Below are positions 22,251 to 33,872 of a DNA stretch of 64,000 bases, piece by piece (the stretch's first letter is position 1; each line of letters starts with the position of its first letter). Under the pieces are notes generated by a model. That model worked only from the letters and a program-made list of their open reading frames with translations, searched no databases and had not been told where the DNA came from. Source of the DNA: Armigeres subalbatus (taxonomy: Eukaryota; Arthropoda; Insecta; Diptera; Culicidae); NCBI RefSeq assembly GCF_024139115.2, contig NC_085139.1:138067121-138131120 (forward strand), read 5' to 3'. A program made the position numbers and the translations under genes.

Positions 22251-23038
22251 TTACGCCGACAATCGCTGGATATTGTAACGCATCGTTTGCTGTGATCTTT
22301 CGTTCGATACAATTGGCAACCGTGATCGTATTTTACTGACAACGAGGTTGTGATCAGAGACAATGTTCGGATCTCTGTATGTCCACACATCGATAACATC
22401 CGAGAAATGGCGCCCATCCGTCAGAACATGGTCTATCTGGTTGCAATTTTCACCATTTGAGTGTCTCCAGGTGTGCTTTCGGATGTTCTTTTGTGCAAAG
22501 TAGGTGCTACTGATGGGCATCCCTCCGGCAGCAGCGAAATTTACTAGCCTTAGGCCATTGTCATTGGTAGCGGAGTGAAGGCTCTCCCTATCGATAATGG
22601 GACGGAAAAAGTCCTCACTACCGACTTGAGCGTTAGCGTCTCCGACAACAATTTTCACGTCATGCTTTGGGCACTCTCCATAGTCTTTATCAAGAAGTGT
22701 TCTTCACGTCGGTCGGATTTATCGTTTATCGGTGCGTAAACGTTGATTAGGCTGTTATTGAAGAATTTGCCCTGTATCCACAACACTCAGATTCGTTCGC
22801 TAATGGGTTTCCACCGCATTACTCGCTTTATCTGCTTGCCCATTACTATGAAACCAACTCCATGCATTGCCTTTCCGCCGCCACTGTGATAGATGTTATA
22901 TTTGAATGCAGTGTTGGTCGTGGGGTCCATGTCTCGGAATTCAAGTTTTCCGGATCTATGCCATCGGACTTCTTTAATAGCGGCCACGTTCACTCCAACC
23001 TTCTGCAGTTCACGAGCCAGAAGGCTCACTCGGTTCAT
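22251..23038 (-). pseudogene. Apurinic-type endonuclease domain of RTE LINE, copy 1
   Basis: Two minus-strand pieces. 22787-23038 encodes the N-terminal part, with MNRVSLLARELQK and AAIKEVRWHRSG, in which the conserved Q-E pair region reads KEVRW. 22251-22658 encodes the catalytic half with VVGDANAQVG, CNQIDHVLTDGRHFSDV and NIVSDHNLVV. The pieces are separated by a frame break over 22659-22786. This enzyme nicks target DNA to start LINE integration. Annotation pipelines often call such fragments craniofacial development protein 2-like. Confidence 0.87.
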
Positions 23039-23642
23039 TTAGGGTCCTGACATTCCAGGTACCGAGTTTCCAGTCATAATCTTTATTTCGTTACCGGGTC
23101 TGTTGCCAAAAATAACGTCTCTTTTTCTTCTATCACCATTTTTCGTGGTATTTGAGAATCTTCACCCCTTTCCAGGGTCGCGTTACCTACATCGCGCTGG
23201 TGGGGCTGCCACCTTAGGTATAGCTGACGCGATACAGCATTTCACTAACCAGCTGCTGGGTACCAGGTAAACGCTGTTTGAGCCGCACCTCCTGGTGAAC
23301 AGACGCTCGAGGCGTACCTTCTCACTCTAGCTGATATCAGAAGGACAACAGTGCCCATGTTGCACTACCAGCCATTACCTGGCGGTCTTTTGTCATCGGA
23401 CGACCCGTGGAACTTGTGGGGACCAGAGCTACGTTGGGCGCTCCTTTCCTTGTTGTCAATCCACCATTTTGCAGCCCATTTTACCATGTATATCGTTGTC
23501 AATGTTCTGTGGAAATGTTCTTTAACCCTCGAGGACTCACATTGTTGTAAAAAGTACACATAATAGATTCATTGTGGTACATACATACATCCAAGGCGAC
23601 TTTTCATAACAGTAAAATCTGTTATAAAACAAATTAGATGCC

Positions 23643-26187
23643 AATGCCAATGAAGAGAACCCTTACACTTGATTTCGATCCGTCCAACGTTATACGAATC
23701 AGCCGTATCAGTTTCGCCGGAAAACCATGTTCAAGCATAATTAAAAAAAAAAATCATTCCGTTTCACTGAATCGTACCCCGCCTTGGAATCAATAAACAG
23801 ATGATGTGCCTGCAACTTGTACTCCCGGAATTAAACAAGGATTTTTCTCATGGTATACATTTGATCCGTTGTTGAACGGCCCTCACGAAAACCTGCTTGG
23901 TATTCGTCGACAAAGGACTCTTCAAGCGGTCTCAATCTGTTGCACAGAATACGGGACACAATTTTGTACGCCGAATTAAGGGAGATTATTCCTCGGTAAT
24001 TGGCGCAATCCACCCGAGCAGCACAAGCCAGACTAAAATGGTTGCAGCAACTTGATAGTGACCCAATCAAGTCGCATATCCGTTGCAGTAATCTATGTGG
24101 GACATGTGTACTACTTGGGCAGTCTGTGCCCTTTCCTTTAAGAGAGGGCAAATGAGGCCGCCCAACTAGCTAGCATACAATTCCTCGTTTTTCCATATTT
24201 TCGACATGATATGGTGCAGAACTTCATAAAGCTGCTCACTGCCATGTTTGAGAAGCTCAGCCGTGAGATGGTCCTTTCCCGCAGCCCTATTGTTTTTCAG
24301 CTCTTTAATAGCTTTTTTAACCTCATCCAGTGTGGGCGGCTCCACAGCTTGTCCATCGTCGTCAATATTTATTCTGATCAACAACGTCTCGAAGTGACGG
24401 GAGATGGCGCTGTCTTTCTCCGCACGCCATTCCAGTCTCATAAAACCTCCGCATATCATTCTGCTCCATTTTTTCCTGCGCCTCGCTCATCACTTGTTCT
24501 TCCTACTCTCTATTTTTCCTGCGGTGGGATCGATTTTCGGCTGCTCTTGTTTCCTTGTACCGATCTCTATTCGATCCCGAAACCATCATCCGGCTTCTGG
24601 CAACGTTCTTCTTGTCTGTCACTTTCTGACACTTCACATCGAACCAACCCGTCCTGGGTCGCATCGGTCTGCCTACCACTCCTCGTGCTGTTGTGCTCAC
24701 CGCTCCATGGATCGACTCCCATAGATCGTTGGTGTTGCCGCTAACGTTGATTGCATATATCTATTCGTCGAGCTTCTGGTGGTACCCAGCCGATACTCCT
24801 TACGCCGACAATCGCTGGATATTGTAACGCATCGTTTGCTGTGATCTTTCGTTCGATACAATTGGCAACCGTGATCGTATTTTACTGACAACGAGGTTGT
24901 GATCAGAGACAATGTTCGGATCTCTGTATGTCCACACATCGATAACATCCGAGAAATGGCGCCCATCCGTCAGAACATGGTCTATCTGGTTGCAATTTTC
25001 ACCATTTGAGTGTCTCCAGGTGTGCTTTCGGATGTTCTTTTGTGCAAAGTAGGTGCTACTGATGGGCATCCCTCCGGCAGCAGCGAAATTTACTAGCCTT
25101 AGGCCATTGTCATTGGTAGCGGAGTGAAGGCTCTCCCTATCGATAATGGGACGGAAAAAGTCCTCACTACCGACTTGAGCGTTAGCGTCTCCGACAACAA
25201 TTTTCACGTCATGCTTTGGGCACTCTCCATAGTCTTTATCAAGAAGTGTTCTTCACGTCGGTCGGATTTATCGTTTATCGGTGCGTAAACGTTGATTAGG
25301 CTGTTATTGAAGAATTTGCCCCGTATCCACAACACTCAGATTCGTTCGCTAATGGGTTTCCACCGCATTACTCGCTTTATCTGCTTGCCCATTACTATGA
25401 AACCAACTCCATGCATTGCCTTTCCGCCGCCACTGTGATAGATGTTATATTTGAATGCAGTGTTGGTCGTGGGGTCCATGTCTCGGAATTCAAGTTTTCC
25501 GGATCTATGCCATCGGACTTCTTTAATAGCGGCCACGTTCACTCCAACCTTCTGCAGTTCACGAGCCAGAAGGCTCACTCGGTTCATTTAGGGTCCTGAC
25601 ATTCCAGGTACCGAGTTTCCAGTCATAATCTTTATTTCGTTACCGGGTCTGTTGCCAAAAATAACGTCTCTTTTTCTTCTATCACCATTTTTCGTGGTAT
25701 TTGAGAATCTTCACCCCTTTCCAGGGTCGCGTTACCTACATCGCGCTGGTGGGGCTGCCACCTTAGGTATAGCTGACGCGATACAGCATTTCACTAACCA
25801 GCTGCTGGGTACCAGGTAAACGCTGTTTGAGCCGCACCTCCTGGTGAACAGACGCTCGAGGCGTACCTTCTCACTCTAGCTGATATCAGAAGGACAACAG
25901 TGCCCAGGTTGCACTACCAGCCATTAGCTGGCGGTCTTTTGTCATCGGATGACCCGTGGAACTTGTGTGGGCCAGAGCTACGTTGGGCGCTCCTTCCTTG
26001 TTGTCAACCCACCATTTTGCAGCCCATTTTACCATGTATATCGTTGTCAATGTTCTGTGGAAATGTTCTTTAACCCTCGAGGACTCACATTGTTGTAAAA
26101 AGTACACATAATAGATTCATTGTGGTACATACATACATCCAAGGCGACTTTTCATAACAGTAAAATCTGTTATAAAACAAATTAGAT
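23643..26187 (-). mobile_element. Tandem duplicate of the RTE LINE 5' part (copy 2)
   Basis: This repeats 21093-23639 almost without change, shifted by about 2,550 bp. It differs by a few substitutions (for example near 24270 and 25905-25990) and small length changes in A runs. It begins with the last bases of the SINE tail (AATGCCAATGAAGAG), so the duplication happened after the SINE insertion and is not a second transposition. It carries the same endonuclease and N-terminal RT pieces (24800-25587 and 23831-24700, minus) and no C-terminal region. Confidence 0.9.
23657..25587 (-). pseudogene. Endonuclease and N-terminal RT fragments of RTE LINE, copy 2
   Basis: Endonuclease parts lie at 25336-25587 and 24800-25207, the linker at 24503-24700, and RT pieces at 24166-24459 and 23831-24151. 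All show the same frame breaks as copy 1, so the breaks predate the duplication. One residue differs near 24270 (AAGK where copy 1 has AEGK). Confidence 0.85.
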
Positions 26188-26539
26188 CAGACCATCGTTA
26201 CGAATTTCAAGTACGCAATGGAATTCAATTGATAGTATACTAACTTGTACTTTTTATAATCCCAATATAGCATGACTTAAGCATCCCATTGAATATCTGC
26301 TTGATTGCTATATCAGTGAACTAATCTTATCGTATGTCGTAATGTCGCGTATTGTTTATTACACCCACATACACTTTGCCCATCCCTACAATATGGCAGA
26401 CAAAATTAGCTATTTTTATAATATATCTGTACCACACAGTTGTCATATGTTTAATCTTATCTTCATTAGGTGTTTCCACCTTTTGTTTTCGAATAGTCTA
26501 CCAATACTCACAAATCATATCTTTTTTCTTTGCTTTCAG
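26188..26539. other. Unassigned; presumed intron upstream of the kinase exon
   Basis: AT-rich sequence without recognised repeats. It ends in a pyrimidine-rich stretch (CTTTTTTCTTTGCTTTCAG, 26521-26539) that fits a 3' splice acceptor. Confidence 0.5.
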
Positions 26540-26973
26540 AAACACTCAAAAACGATCAAGGAACAAATTTGAAAAGTATTACAGCAGTTGAGAATACATT
26601 GGTTACCGGAAAGTATCAGTCGATAGCTATCTACCTTGCATGAAGTGGAAGCAGTGTAGTTCAGTGTCAAAATCCACGTGATAATGTGATAACGCAATTC
26701 AGAAAAGTTCTGTGGAAGTGTTCACCGAGTCACCCACAATTGATGAAAAATTCATACAGTGTGTCGAAGAAAATTCGGGCTATAGATTGTTGCAGTGCTA
26801 TTCAGGGCGTATCAAGAAACAATCTAATTATCACTTTCCATCCTCTCCGGCGGGATGCGCTGTGGGAGGTAATGTGTTATGAGTTGTCGCCGTCTTGATC
26901 AGTGGTGGTCATTTGAGGTGCGGCAGTATCTCGGTACTAAATTGCCACCGGTGGCAATCGTGAGCTGATAACG
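26540..26973 (+). other. Putative 5' untranslated part of the kinase exon
   Basis: It follows the acceptor TTTGCTTTCAG and runs to the start codon. It has stops in all frames, including an in-frame TAA at 26938-26940, so translation begins no further upstream. If the acceptor is used, at least one non-coding exon and the promoter lie further left, beyond the LINE duplication or outside the window. Confidence 0.55.
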
Positions 26974-27150
26974 ATGAACGTTGGACAACATAGCGGCCCC
27001 GGGCCGCCACTGATCCGCACCGGATGTTCGGATCGCTCGGTTACTGGCCCTTCATGCCGGGCACTGCGTACGGCCGTGTCGGCACTATACTGCTTGGATG
27101 ATTTTATACGGGAAAAGATCGGAGAGGGCTTCTTCTCGGAGGTTTATAAG
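26974..27150 (+). CDS. First coding exon of a TESK / center divider-like protein kinase (partial)
   Basis: Fifty-nine codons from ATG (26974) to a strong donor AAG|GTAAGT at 27151. The C-terminal half, [17 protein letters not shown] followed by [13 protein letters not shown], matches the start of the TESK/LIMK-related kinase domain. [11 protein letters not shown] is the glycine-rich ATP-binding loop (GxGxxxxV). TESK kinases are dual-specificity enzymes that phosphorylate cofilin and affect actin dynamics; the Drosophila member is center divider. The first 28 residues are a gly/pro/ser-rich leader. The next exon, expected to bring the VMVLKM lysine segment, was not found in the window, so the intron should exceed 36 kb, as is common in Aedes. 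Confidence 0.82.
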
Positions 27151-28613
27151 GTAAGTTGATGGGCGAAATGAGGTTGAGTAAATAGAATTTAAGAATGGTA
27201 AATGTGTTAATTAGTATGTATCGTTTCGTCAGTTATGACAAAGAACGAGCTTGCTCGATTATTGACACTACCAAATTAATAGTTTCTACTTCACATGAGT
27301 GAACAAACCACAGTAGAACATTTTTTTTTTAATATAAGATTGTTTATACGCCAGGAATCAATAAAGAAAATTTGAATGAGGCTTTGTTGTAAGCCTAGCT
27401 AACCCAACTATCAAGTTGAGAATCACTTATACGAGAAAAGTGAAAAGATGAATTGATTGAACTGTTCAAACAAACCTCTAACCATTTCGCGCAGTTCATG
27501 GCAATTAATTTCACCGATGGTGAAAATAATTCTGAATTTATTTCAACTTACGCTTAACAAATTGCAATCAACCACGGAATGAATAGTTTTCCAGCGAACA
27601 AACAGAGCCCGCCGCCCGGTTCGGTTTGGCACTATGGAAATCGATACGTATCGATGGCTTTCTAGAGCTTTGGTCAATTTCGCTCGTCTTCCGTACCGGG
27701 CCTCGCGCACTACGATGCGGTAGATTAGTTAGCCCGTTTGCTTTTTCAGTTGACGGCGATTTAGTTATGAGCCACTCTGCCGTGTTCCGTAGTGGCACCG
27801 CTGCACAGATTCGTGATGGCCGTTGGCCAGACTACCGAGGAAATCGATTCTTTTCCGCTATATTGGCGATGTGCCTTGCTGCCAAGAAGGCGGCGGCGGC
27901 GGCCAGCGCAGTTGCTGGGCTGGGAGAGGCGCGCGTGTCTTCTGTTTTACAAAGCGAAAATAATATACCTATATAGTTAAATAATCGCTTTCATTTGCAG
28001 TTTTGTGATTCCTGTCATGAGCTGCTAAGTGCAGTTTGTTTGAAAATGTTGTCTGGTGATTGTAAAATATATCGTTTGATGGACATGGGCTATATAAACA
28101 ACCAAACAATTATGCAGAATAAAAAAAAAGTTAGATCTCATGTTTGGTAAATTGGCAAACAACGCTTCTCGTTTTTATGACATTTTATGAACGGAATATT
28201 TATGGTTACTGTTCCGGTACTTCATCTCATATTCATCCTAGAAACAAAGAAAAGAAAAGTAGTTTGATATATACTCTGTGTTTTTAGCTTGAAACACATT
28301 AGATGGGAAATCTTGTCATATTGCTTTCTAAGGAAAACGAGCCTGATCGGTTGATGCCCCCTTTTTTTTATTTTTTTTATTAACGTGAATGTTGGCATGT
28401 AAAGATCGAATTCTTAACTTCGCTTAGAAGTTATTTCTGAAATTTAATTCTGAAATAATTGTTATACTATATATAAAGCCACTATAAATAGGAATAATCT
28501 AACCATATTAGTCAATCTTTTTGAATTTTGTAGTTCCAATGGAAATGACTGTCTCCTAGTTCTAATGAAATGAAAAGTTGCAGGTAACATATATATAAAA
28601 TTCAATGTTTATA
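27151..28613 (+). other. Start of long intron, with a GC-rich island at 27600-27950
   Basis: No exon was recognised. 27600-27950 is markedly GC- and CpG-richer than its surroundings, with a GGCGGCGGCGGCC run near 27890. It also holds a perfect 16-bp palindrome ATCGATACGTATCGAT at 27640-27655, in which two ATCGAT cores resemble DREF-type sites. It could be an intronic regulatory element or alternative promoter; that is inference only. Confidence 0.45.
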
Positions 28614-28804
28614 CAGTCAAACCTCCATGAGTCGATGTTCTATTACTCGATATCGACTCATGGAAACAAATTATTCCATATTAAAAAATATTTCCAGGGC
28701 TACTGTGATGGTCCCTTCAAAGAGCTTTCCAAGTTTCTGTTCCACATCTCGATATTTCCTTGAGTCGTTGGTCCCTTCAATATCGACTCATGGAGGTTTG
28801 ACTG
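28614..28804. mobile_element. Palindromic MITE, family C (TA target)
   Basis: The ends CAGTCAAACCTCCATGAGTC and its inverted copy lie at 28614-28636 and 28782-28804, flanked by TA at 28612-28613 and 28805-28806. The interior has further GAGTCG pieces. Tc1/mariner-type non-autonomous element, 191 bp. Confidence 0.88.
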
Positions 28805-28854
28805 TATATTTCAATGTATTTCCCAACATAACTTCTAAACCCCTTGATGGAATT

Positions 28855-29004
28855 CAACCAAAATACCCCCTGAATTTTTTTTTATTTTTTTGTGAATTTT
28901 TTCGTGTGGTTGCTCATTGGAGTTGTTGGGTGGAGTTCATTGTTTCATTGACGCTGAAGGTCTCAAATGACTAAAACCAAACCGTGTAAAAAAAAACCTG
29001 GGTG
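28855..29004. mobile_element. MITE family D, left-truncated copy
   Basis: The right 145 bp match the complete element at 35094-35284: TACC-CCTGAATTTT, GTGAATTTTTTCGTG, TTCATTGTTTCATTGACG, then the terminal repeat CCGTGTAAAAAAAAACCTGG. The left inverted repeat is missing or unrecognisable. Confidence 0.75.
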
Positions 29005-29006
29005 TA

Positions 29007-29150
29007 TTGGGGTACACTTTACGATTGCGAAAATCAGGGACCATCACGAAAATATGATAGACTTTAAACTTTAATATCTCAGCCGTTTCTCGATGGATTT
29101 TCATTTTTTTTTTGGACCATTTGATCAAGGATGAGTTAACGCTTCTTTGT
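29007..29150 (+). repeat. Dispersed repeat E, copy 1
   Basis: GGGGTACACTTTACGATTGC, ATATCTCAGCCGTTTCTCG and GGATTTTCATT appear here and, in reverse complement, at 41478-41622. About 145 bp of co-linear similarity defines an unnamed non-coding family. Confidence 0.65.
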
Positions 29151-30293
29151 ATTTATATGAAAATATTGATTTTTTAACTATTCATTTTTGAAAATTGATA
29201 AAAAGTTTAGAAATAGGTAAATCAACCATACACGTACATGCATCACTAGCACAGACATCAAAAATCAATCACTTGCGGGTTTCGATCTAATCCTCAGTTT
29301 GAAAAAGATTTCACGCAGAGCGAACGCATCAATGCGATCGCAGCAGAGCGGTCATAGCATCATGGAGGCGCTGGTAACATTTTCAACGGAAATCCATCGC
29401 ATTGGTGATGGTCCTCGGTGTGTTGCTGGAGATCATTCAACCTCAACGAACACTGTTGCGATCCCGTGTCGCCAGTGGCGATGCTGAACAGAATTTTCTG
29501 AACATAAAGGTTTAATTGCGAAAATGAACTGTTTCGGTGGCATCGTTTGGCATGGAAGCTTAGTTTCTGTTAGTGATTGCATCCATTCAAATTTACGGGC
29601 TTAATTTATTGAGTACAAGAAAGCTGCTTTCTGGCGTGCGACCCTTTTGATCAGGATTCCGCAAAGAGCGGTTTAACCATTTATAAGGCAGTGGCAACTA
29701 TATTGCCACCAACAAATTATATGTTTTTCTGTTTTTTAACAAGAGCACTTATTATTTCCCATGTAGTGACTATATTTACTACCTAGTAATCCCCCAGATT
29801 AATTTGAGCCATAAAAATTGAAATGTCAATTTGAGAATGATTTTTTTACGAACTGATCGTAAGTTTCGAGTGAAAGATGGATTTTCAGTTATTATTCGTT
29901 GAAAAATGACGACAAAGATATACTTTTTCCCATTGATAATAATTATTTTGAATCTCATGTGTTAGATTATGGCGAGATTAGTGTGAAAAATACTTTGCCT
30001 TTCTTGTATATTTGATTTTTGGATTTTTGACAAAATTGCTTGAGAAAAAAAGTGCAAAACAAATTTTGTTTCACTTATGATGCGTTTTCCAACTAGGACT
30101 CTTCGCTAAAAAATGTAACGTGCTTTGTTTTGATTTGTTTCACGTAAAACCTATTTTGTTTAAATCTCTTATTTATTTTTGTTGCATTTATTCCCGCTTG
30201 CAAGGCAGTGGCAAATAACATTCTCCGACATTGTCTGCGGAATCCCCATCAAAATGCCTCGCGCGCGCAGAAAAGCAGCTTTCTTATATCAAA
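29151..30293. other. Unassigned; contains repeat F copies
   Basis: No gene was recognised. Two short blocks of a repeat (29598-29665 plus, 30228-30293 minus) share CAAGAAAGCTGCTTTCTG-like and GATTCCGC sequence with 32340-32410. Most of the rest is AT-rich. Confidence 0.5.
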
Positions 30294-30297
30294 TTAA

Positions 30298-32249
30298 GGT
30301 CTGAGGGAAGCTCTCTCGCGGTAGAGCGCTATTTTCGTACTAAAATGTCTATAACTCGGAATTGGGAACGAATTTCGCTTATCCCAACTGACAATCTCTT
30401 TGAAATTTATCAAGGAATGTTCCTACAAAATTTCATGGACCTACTATTTCCCAAATTTGAATTAAGCTCTAAATACTGAACTATTGTAGAACTGAAATTT
30501 TTGCTTCTCAGTACCTCTCTCCGATTATTTGAAGCACAAAGGAACCGAATTTCGCAAAACCCAACTGACAAAAGTTTTGAATTTTTTCAACGATCATTTT
30601 GATGTAATAAAAAGTATATGTCACCGCAATAAATTTTGAAGGAAGCTCTTTTTACTTCAACCAAGTTTTTTAAATTCCATACAAAAGTTACCATTTCGGG
30701 AGAGCAGCCAACAGCATATTTTCTTGTGGCGCACGGCAGGAAAGGAGCGATGAGAGCGGTAGAAAGTCCGTCAACTTTGTATCTAGCGTGACATAAGAAA
30801 AAAGCTTATCCCTTTTTGTGAACACGAGGACACCAAATATTATATATTATATATTGAAATCAAATATAGGAATAAGATCAAATAAACAGTTGAAAATAAA
30901 TAAGACAAAAAAAACAAAAAAAAAACAAATAAGCAAAATAAAACAAAAAAGACAAATAAGACAAATAAAGCAAATAAGACAAATAGGACAAATTCCTACG
31001 GAAGCCCCTTCAGGTATTCCCCCAGAAGTTCCTCCAGAAGTTCCTTCGGGAATTCCTACGGAAGTTCCTCCCGGAATTCCTCTAGAAGTTCCTCCGGGAA
31101 ACCCTCCAGAAGTTTATCCAGGAATTCCTCCTGAAGTTTTTTCAGAAATTCCTCCGGAAGTTCCTCCAAGAATTCCTCCGGAAGTTCCTCCGGAAGTTCC
31201 TCCAGGAATCCCTCCGGAAGTTCCTCCAAGAATTCCTCCGGAAGTTCCTCCAGGAATTCCTCCGGAAGTTCCTCCGGAAGTTCCTCCAGGAATTCCTCCG
31301 GAAGTTCCTCCAGGAATTCCTCCGGAAGTTCCTCCAGGAATTCCTCCGGAAGTTCCTCCAGGAATTCCTCCGGAAGTTCCTCCAGGAATTCCTCCGGAAG
31401 TTCCTCCAGGAATTCCTCCGGAAGCTCCTCCAGGAATTCCTCCGGAAGTTCCTCCAGGAATTCTTCTAGAAGTTCCTCCGGGAATTCCTCCAGAACTTCC
31501 GAAGGAATTCCCGGAGGATCTTCCGGAGGAATTCTCGGAGGAACTTCCGAAGGAATTCCCGGAGGAACTTCTGAAGGAATTCCCGGAGGAACTTCCGAAG
31601 GAATTCCCGGAGGAACTTCCGAAGGAATTCCCGGAGGAACTTCCGAAGGAATTCCCGGAGGAACTTCCGAAGGAATTCCTGGAGGAACTTTCGAACGAAT
31701 CCCTGGGGGAACTTACTTTATTTTCCTTCTGAATCTTATCTATCTTATTTGTCTTATTTGTCTTACTTGTCTTATTTGTCTTATTTGACTTATTTGGCTT
31801 ATATGTTTCATTTGTCTTATTTGTCTTATTTGTCTTACTTACATACACCAGCACCACTGTTATCACGTAAATCCATTTCAAAGCTTGTGTGGAAACCTTG
31901 TACAGAAATCCTCTCACGATATTTTCTAATGTTGTTCTAGAAACGGCTCATGTTTTCATTTTACAAAACCAGATGGTGTTTGTTTATTTTGATTTCCTCA
32001 TTGCTTGATTGGTCGGCGCTGCTGCTGTTCTCTCGCCGAACCACTGCATGAGTGATAAATTTCTTCCCCATTGTTGCCAATTCCTTTTGTTCTCCGTTTA
32101 CGGCAAATTCTCAAACAATTGTAAACTGCATAATGATGAAATAATTTTGGCGACACTGACAGCATCATTCTGGCGCGCTAAATTAGGCAATTTTCTTTCT
32201 CAGAGAGTGTACCACGTGCTTTTTTAACGGAAAACCCTTCCCTCAGACC
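30298..32249. mobile_element. TTAA-flanked non-autonomous element A with expanded minisatellite core
   Basis: Inverted ends GGTCTGAGGGAAG ... CTTCCCTCAGACC sit between exact TTAA copies (30294-30297 and 32250-32253), as left by piggyBac-type transposases. The outer 600 bp on the left and 450 bp on the right match the shorter relative at 62819-63835. Between them this copy has about 835 bp extra: (AAATAAGAC)n, a minisatellite, its mirror image, and (GTCTTATTT)n. There is no transposase. Being piggyBac-related is inferred from TTAA only. Confidence 0.85.
30905..31815. repeat. Mirror-image minisatellite (24-bp unit) with 9-bp flanking arrays
   Basis: From about 31000 to 31500 the unit is AGGAATTCCTCC-GGAAGTTCCTCC; from about 31500 to 31710 it runs as the reverse complement, GGAGGAACTTCC-GAAGGAATTCCC. 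The outer arms are AAATAAGAC on the left and GTCTTATTT on the right. The whole block is therefore a long imperfect palindrome. The open frames of 304 codons (plus; Pro-Glu-Val-Pro repeats) and 267 codons (minus) exist only because 24 is a multiple of three. Confidence 0.9.
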
Positions 32250-32253
32250 TTAA

Positions 32254-33423
32254 GTAATTCCATTAGCCCCGCCCCTTCATTAATCGTAATGATTGCACAT
32301 TTTATTTACACCCATATCAGATCACAAAGAGGCGGGGCTAACGGGCTTAATCTATTGAATACAAGAAAGCTGCTGTCCGGCGCGCGCGAGCCATTTTGAT
32401 CGGGATTCCGCGGAAAGAGCGAAATGAGCGGTTCAACAAAATTTGATGCAGCGGAGCGGAGCGGACACAGCACCACGAAGGCGTGTGTAGCAGTGGCAAT
32501 GCTGATAATTTATTCCAAATGGTGGAGGCTTAGCAAAAAATCATCATGTGGCGGTCGGACAATTTCAACGCAAGGTGCTGACAAGCATTTGGATGCAGTT
32601 AGTTATTGGAAAGACGCATTGGGAAAAGAAAATTGGTTCTTCTCAGGACCAGCATTTTATGGAAAGAAAGAGTTAATTGCGAAAATGGATTGTAGGACAC
32701 CATCCTCAAAAATGGCCGAAATAAAGGATAAATAAGCAAAATCAGAAGAGGCGTGAAACCAAACGCAAATATATTCATTTGCAACGTTTGGTTTTCGCCC
32801 GCGATGTAAACGTACGTGGCAAAGTAAGGATTGTGATGTCCCCGACTGAAAGCCAGTCGAGTGGCTTCAGCGGCCAATAAGTCATGTCAATTCCACGGTT
32901 AGAGACTCAAAGTCCATCCAACTGGGAACAACTATTCGGCTTCTTGATTCATTTGGCCTTCGAACAGTTTGCTTAATGTTAATAAAACGACACAAATTAT
33001 TATGGCAAATACCACCAAATTTTGAATAGCTACGTAGTCCTACGCCACCTTTGCGTACAACCCGATTGGGCTGCCCCTTTAAGTTTTTTTGTTCAATAAC
33101 ACTAACATCAACATTTTCGTTTATTTGACTAATTACAGTTTCCAAAAAATCCATATGGCTTAGCACTTCAATAGTAACAAACCAAAATAAAAAAACTCAA
33201 AGGTGCAGCCCAATCGGGTTGTACGCAAAGGTGACGTTGAACTACTTAGCTGCATTACATCCCAGGTTTTCGACTTTTCTGTTCGATGAGACCAAAGCAA
33301 GCATTTTTCAAGCCCAGGGTGAATCTGTTTTCGTGATGTATCGTATGATCCTGAGATTGAATGAGCACTACAAACCCTGGTGATGTATATAATTTTTAGA
33401 CCAACATTTGGTCGGGGTTCAGC
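32254..33423. other. Unassigned, with small inverted repeats
   Basis: A short hairpin-like unit at 32264-32342 has ends TTAGCCCCGCC and GGCGGGGCTAA. Repeat F occurs at 32340-32410. Near 33030-33085 and 33197-33255 two blocks of about 50 bp (CAGCCCAATCGGGTTGTACG and its complement) face each other 110 bp apart, the remains of a palindromic element. Open frames here match no known family. Confidence 0.5.
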
Positions 33424-33545
33424 CATCCTGTGCGCCGGTCATATAATCGGCGGCGGCGGCGTAGTGGTCACTTTTGCCCCGGCGGCGGCGGCAACACGGC
33501 GGCGCGCCGTTGGCTTTTATCGGCGGCGGCGTGATCAATGGCAAA
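33424..33545 (+). repeat. CGG-rich dispersed repeat G, copy 1
   Basis: It starts CCTGTGCGCCGG and contains several (CGG)n runs separated by TCAC/TTTTGCCCC, ending GGCGTGATCAATGG. Related units lie at 39797-39866 (minus) and 55710-55820 (plus). It stands out sharply from the AT-rich surroundings. Confidence 0.75.
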
Positions 33546-33872
33546 AAAAAACAATTTTAATGCGGATTTTTTAATTCACGTGGTTTTGATTCACACCGTA
33601 CAAATCACTTGTATAAAAATCGACTTTAGTGGATTAAAATTGGAATATTCCATGTTTGTCGATCATCAAACAGCACATTCCATAGTAAACTACCAGCGAT
33701 ACTAATAAATACCTGATCTCAAGATGCTATTTAAATTAAAACTATTTTATTATTCTCTGATTATGATGAATCAAAATTAACCAACGAATCCTGCTTCACT
33801 TTTCGTAACCCTTGAGCAGTACTGAGACTTCGGTGTCATAGGACTAATTTTTTAATATTTTTTCCAAAAGTT

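Larger units (their letters stand above)
20263..23639 (-). mobile_element. RTE-clade LINE, minus strand, copy 1 (interrupted by a SINE)
   Basis: Minus-strand reading gives endonuclease (about 23040-22250), linker, N-terminal RT (21910-21110) and C-terminal region (20814-20304). This order and the motifs (GDANAQVG, SDHNLV, CANYRGIISLN, ALYGHETWTLKE) are those of RTE/BovB-like LINEs. A TACTT/ACTTGA tandem tail at 20263-20285 marks the 3' end. Several frameshifts and stops make it inactive. A SINE lies at 20822-21107 and the part from 21093 is repeated downstream. Confidence 0.88.

Noticed and set aside
30818..31917. 304- and 267-codon frames encoding Pro-Glu-Val-Pro-Gly-Ile or Ser-Gly-Asn repeats
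   Set aside because: They are direct translations of a 24-bp minisatellite, open on both strands because the period is a multiple of three; no start context or unique domain.
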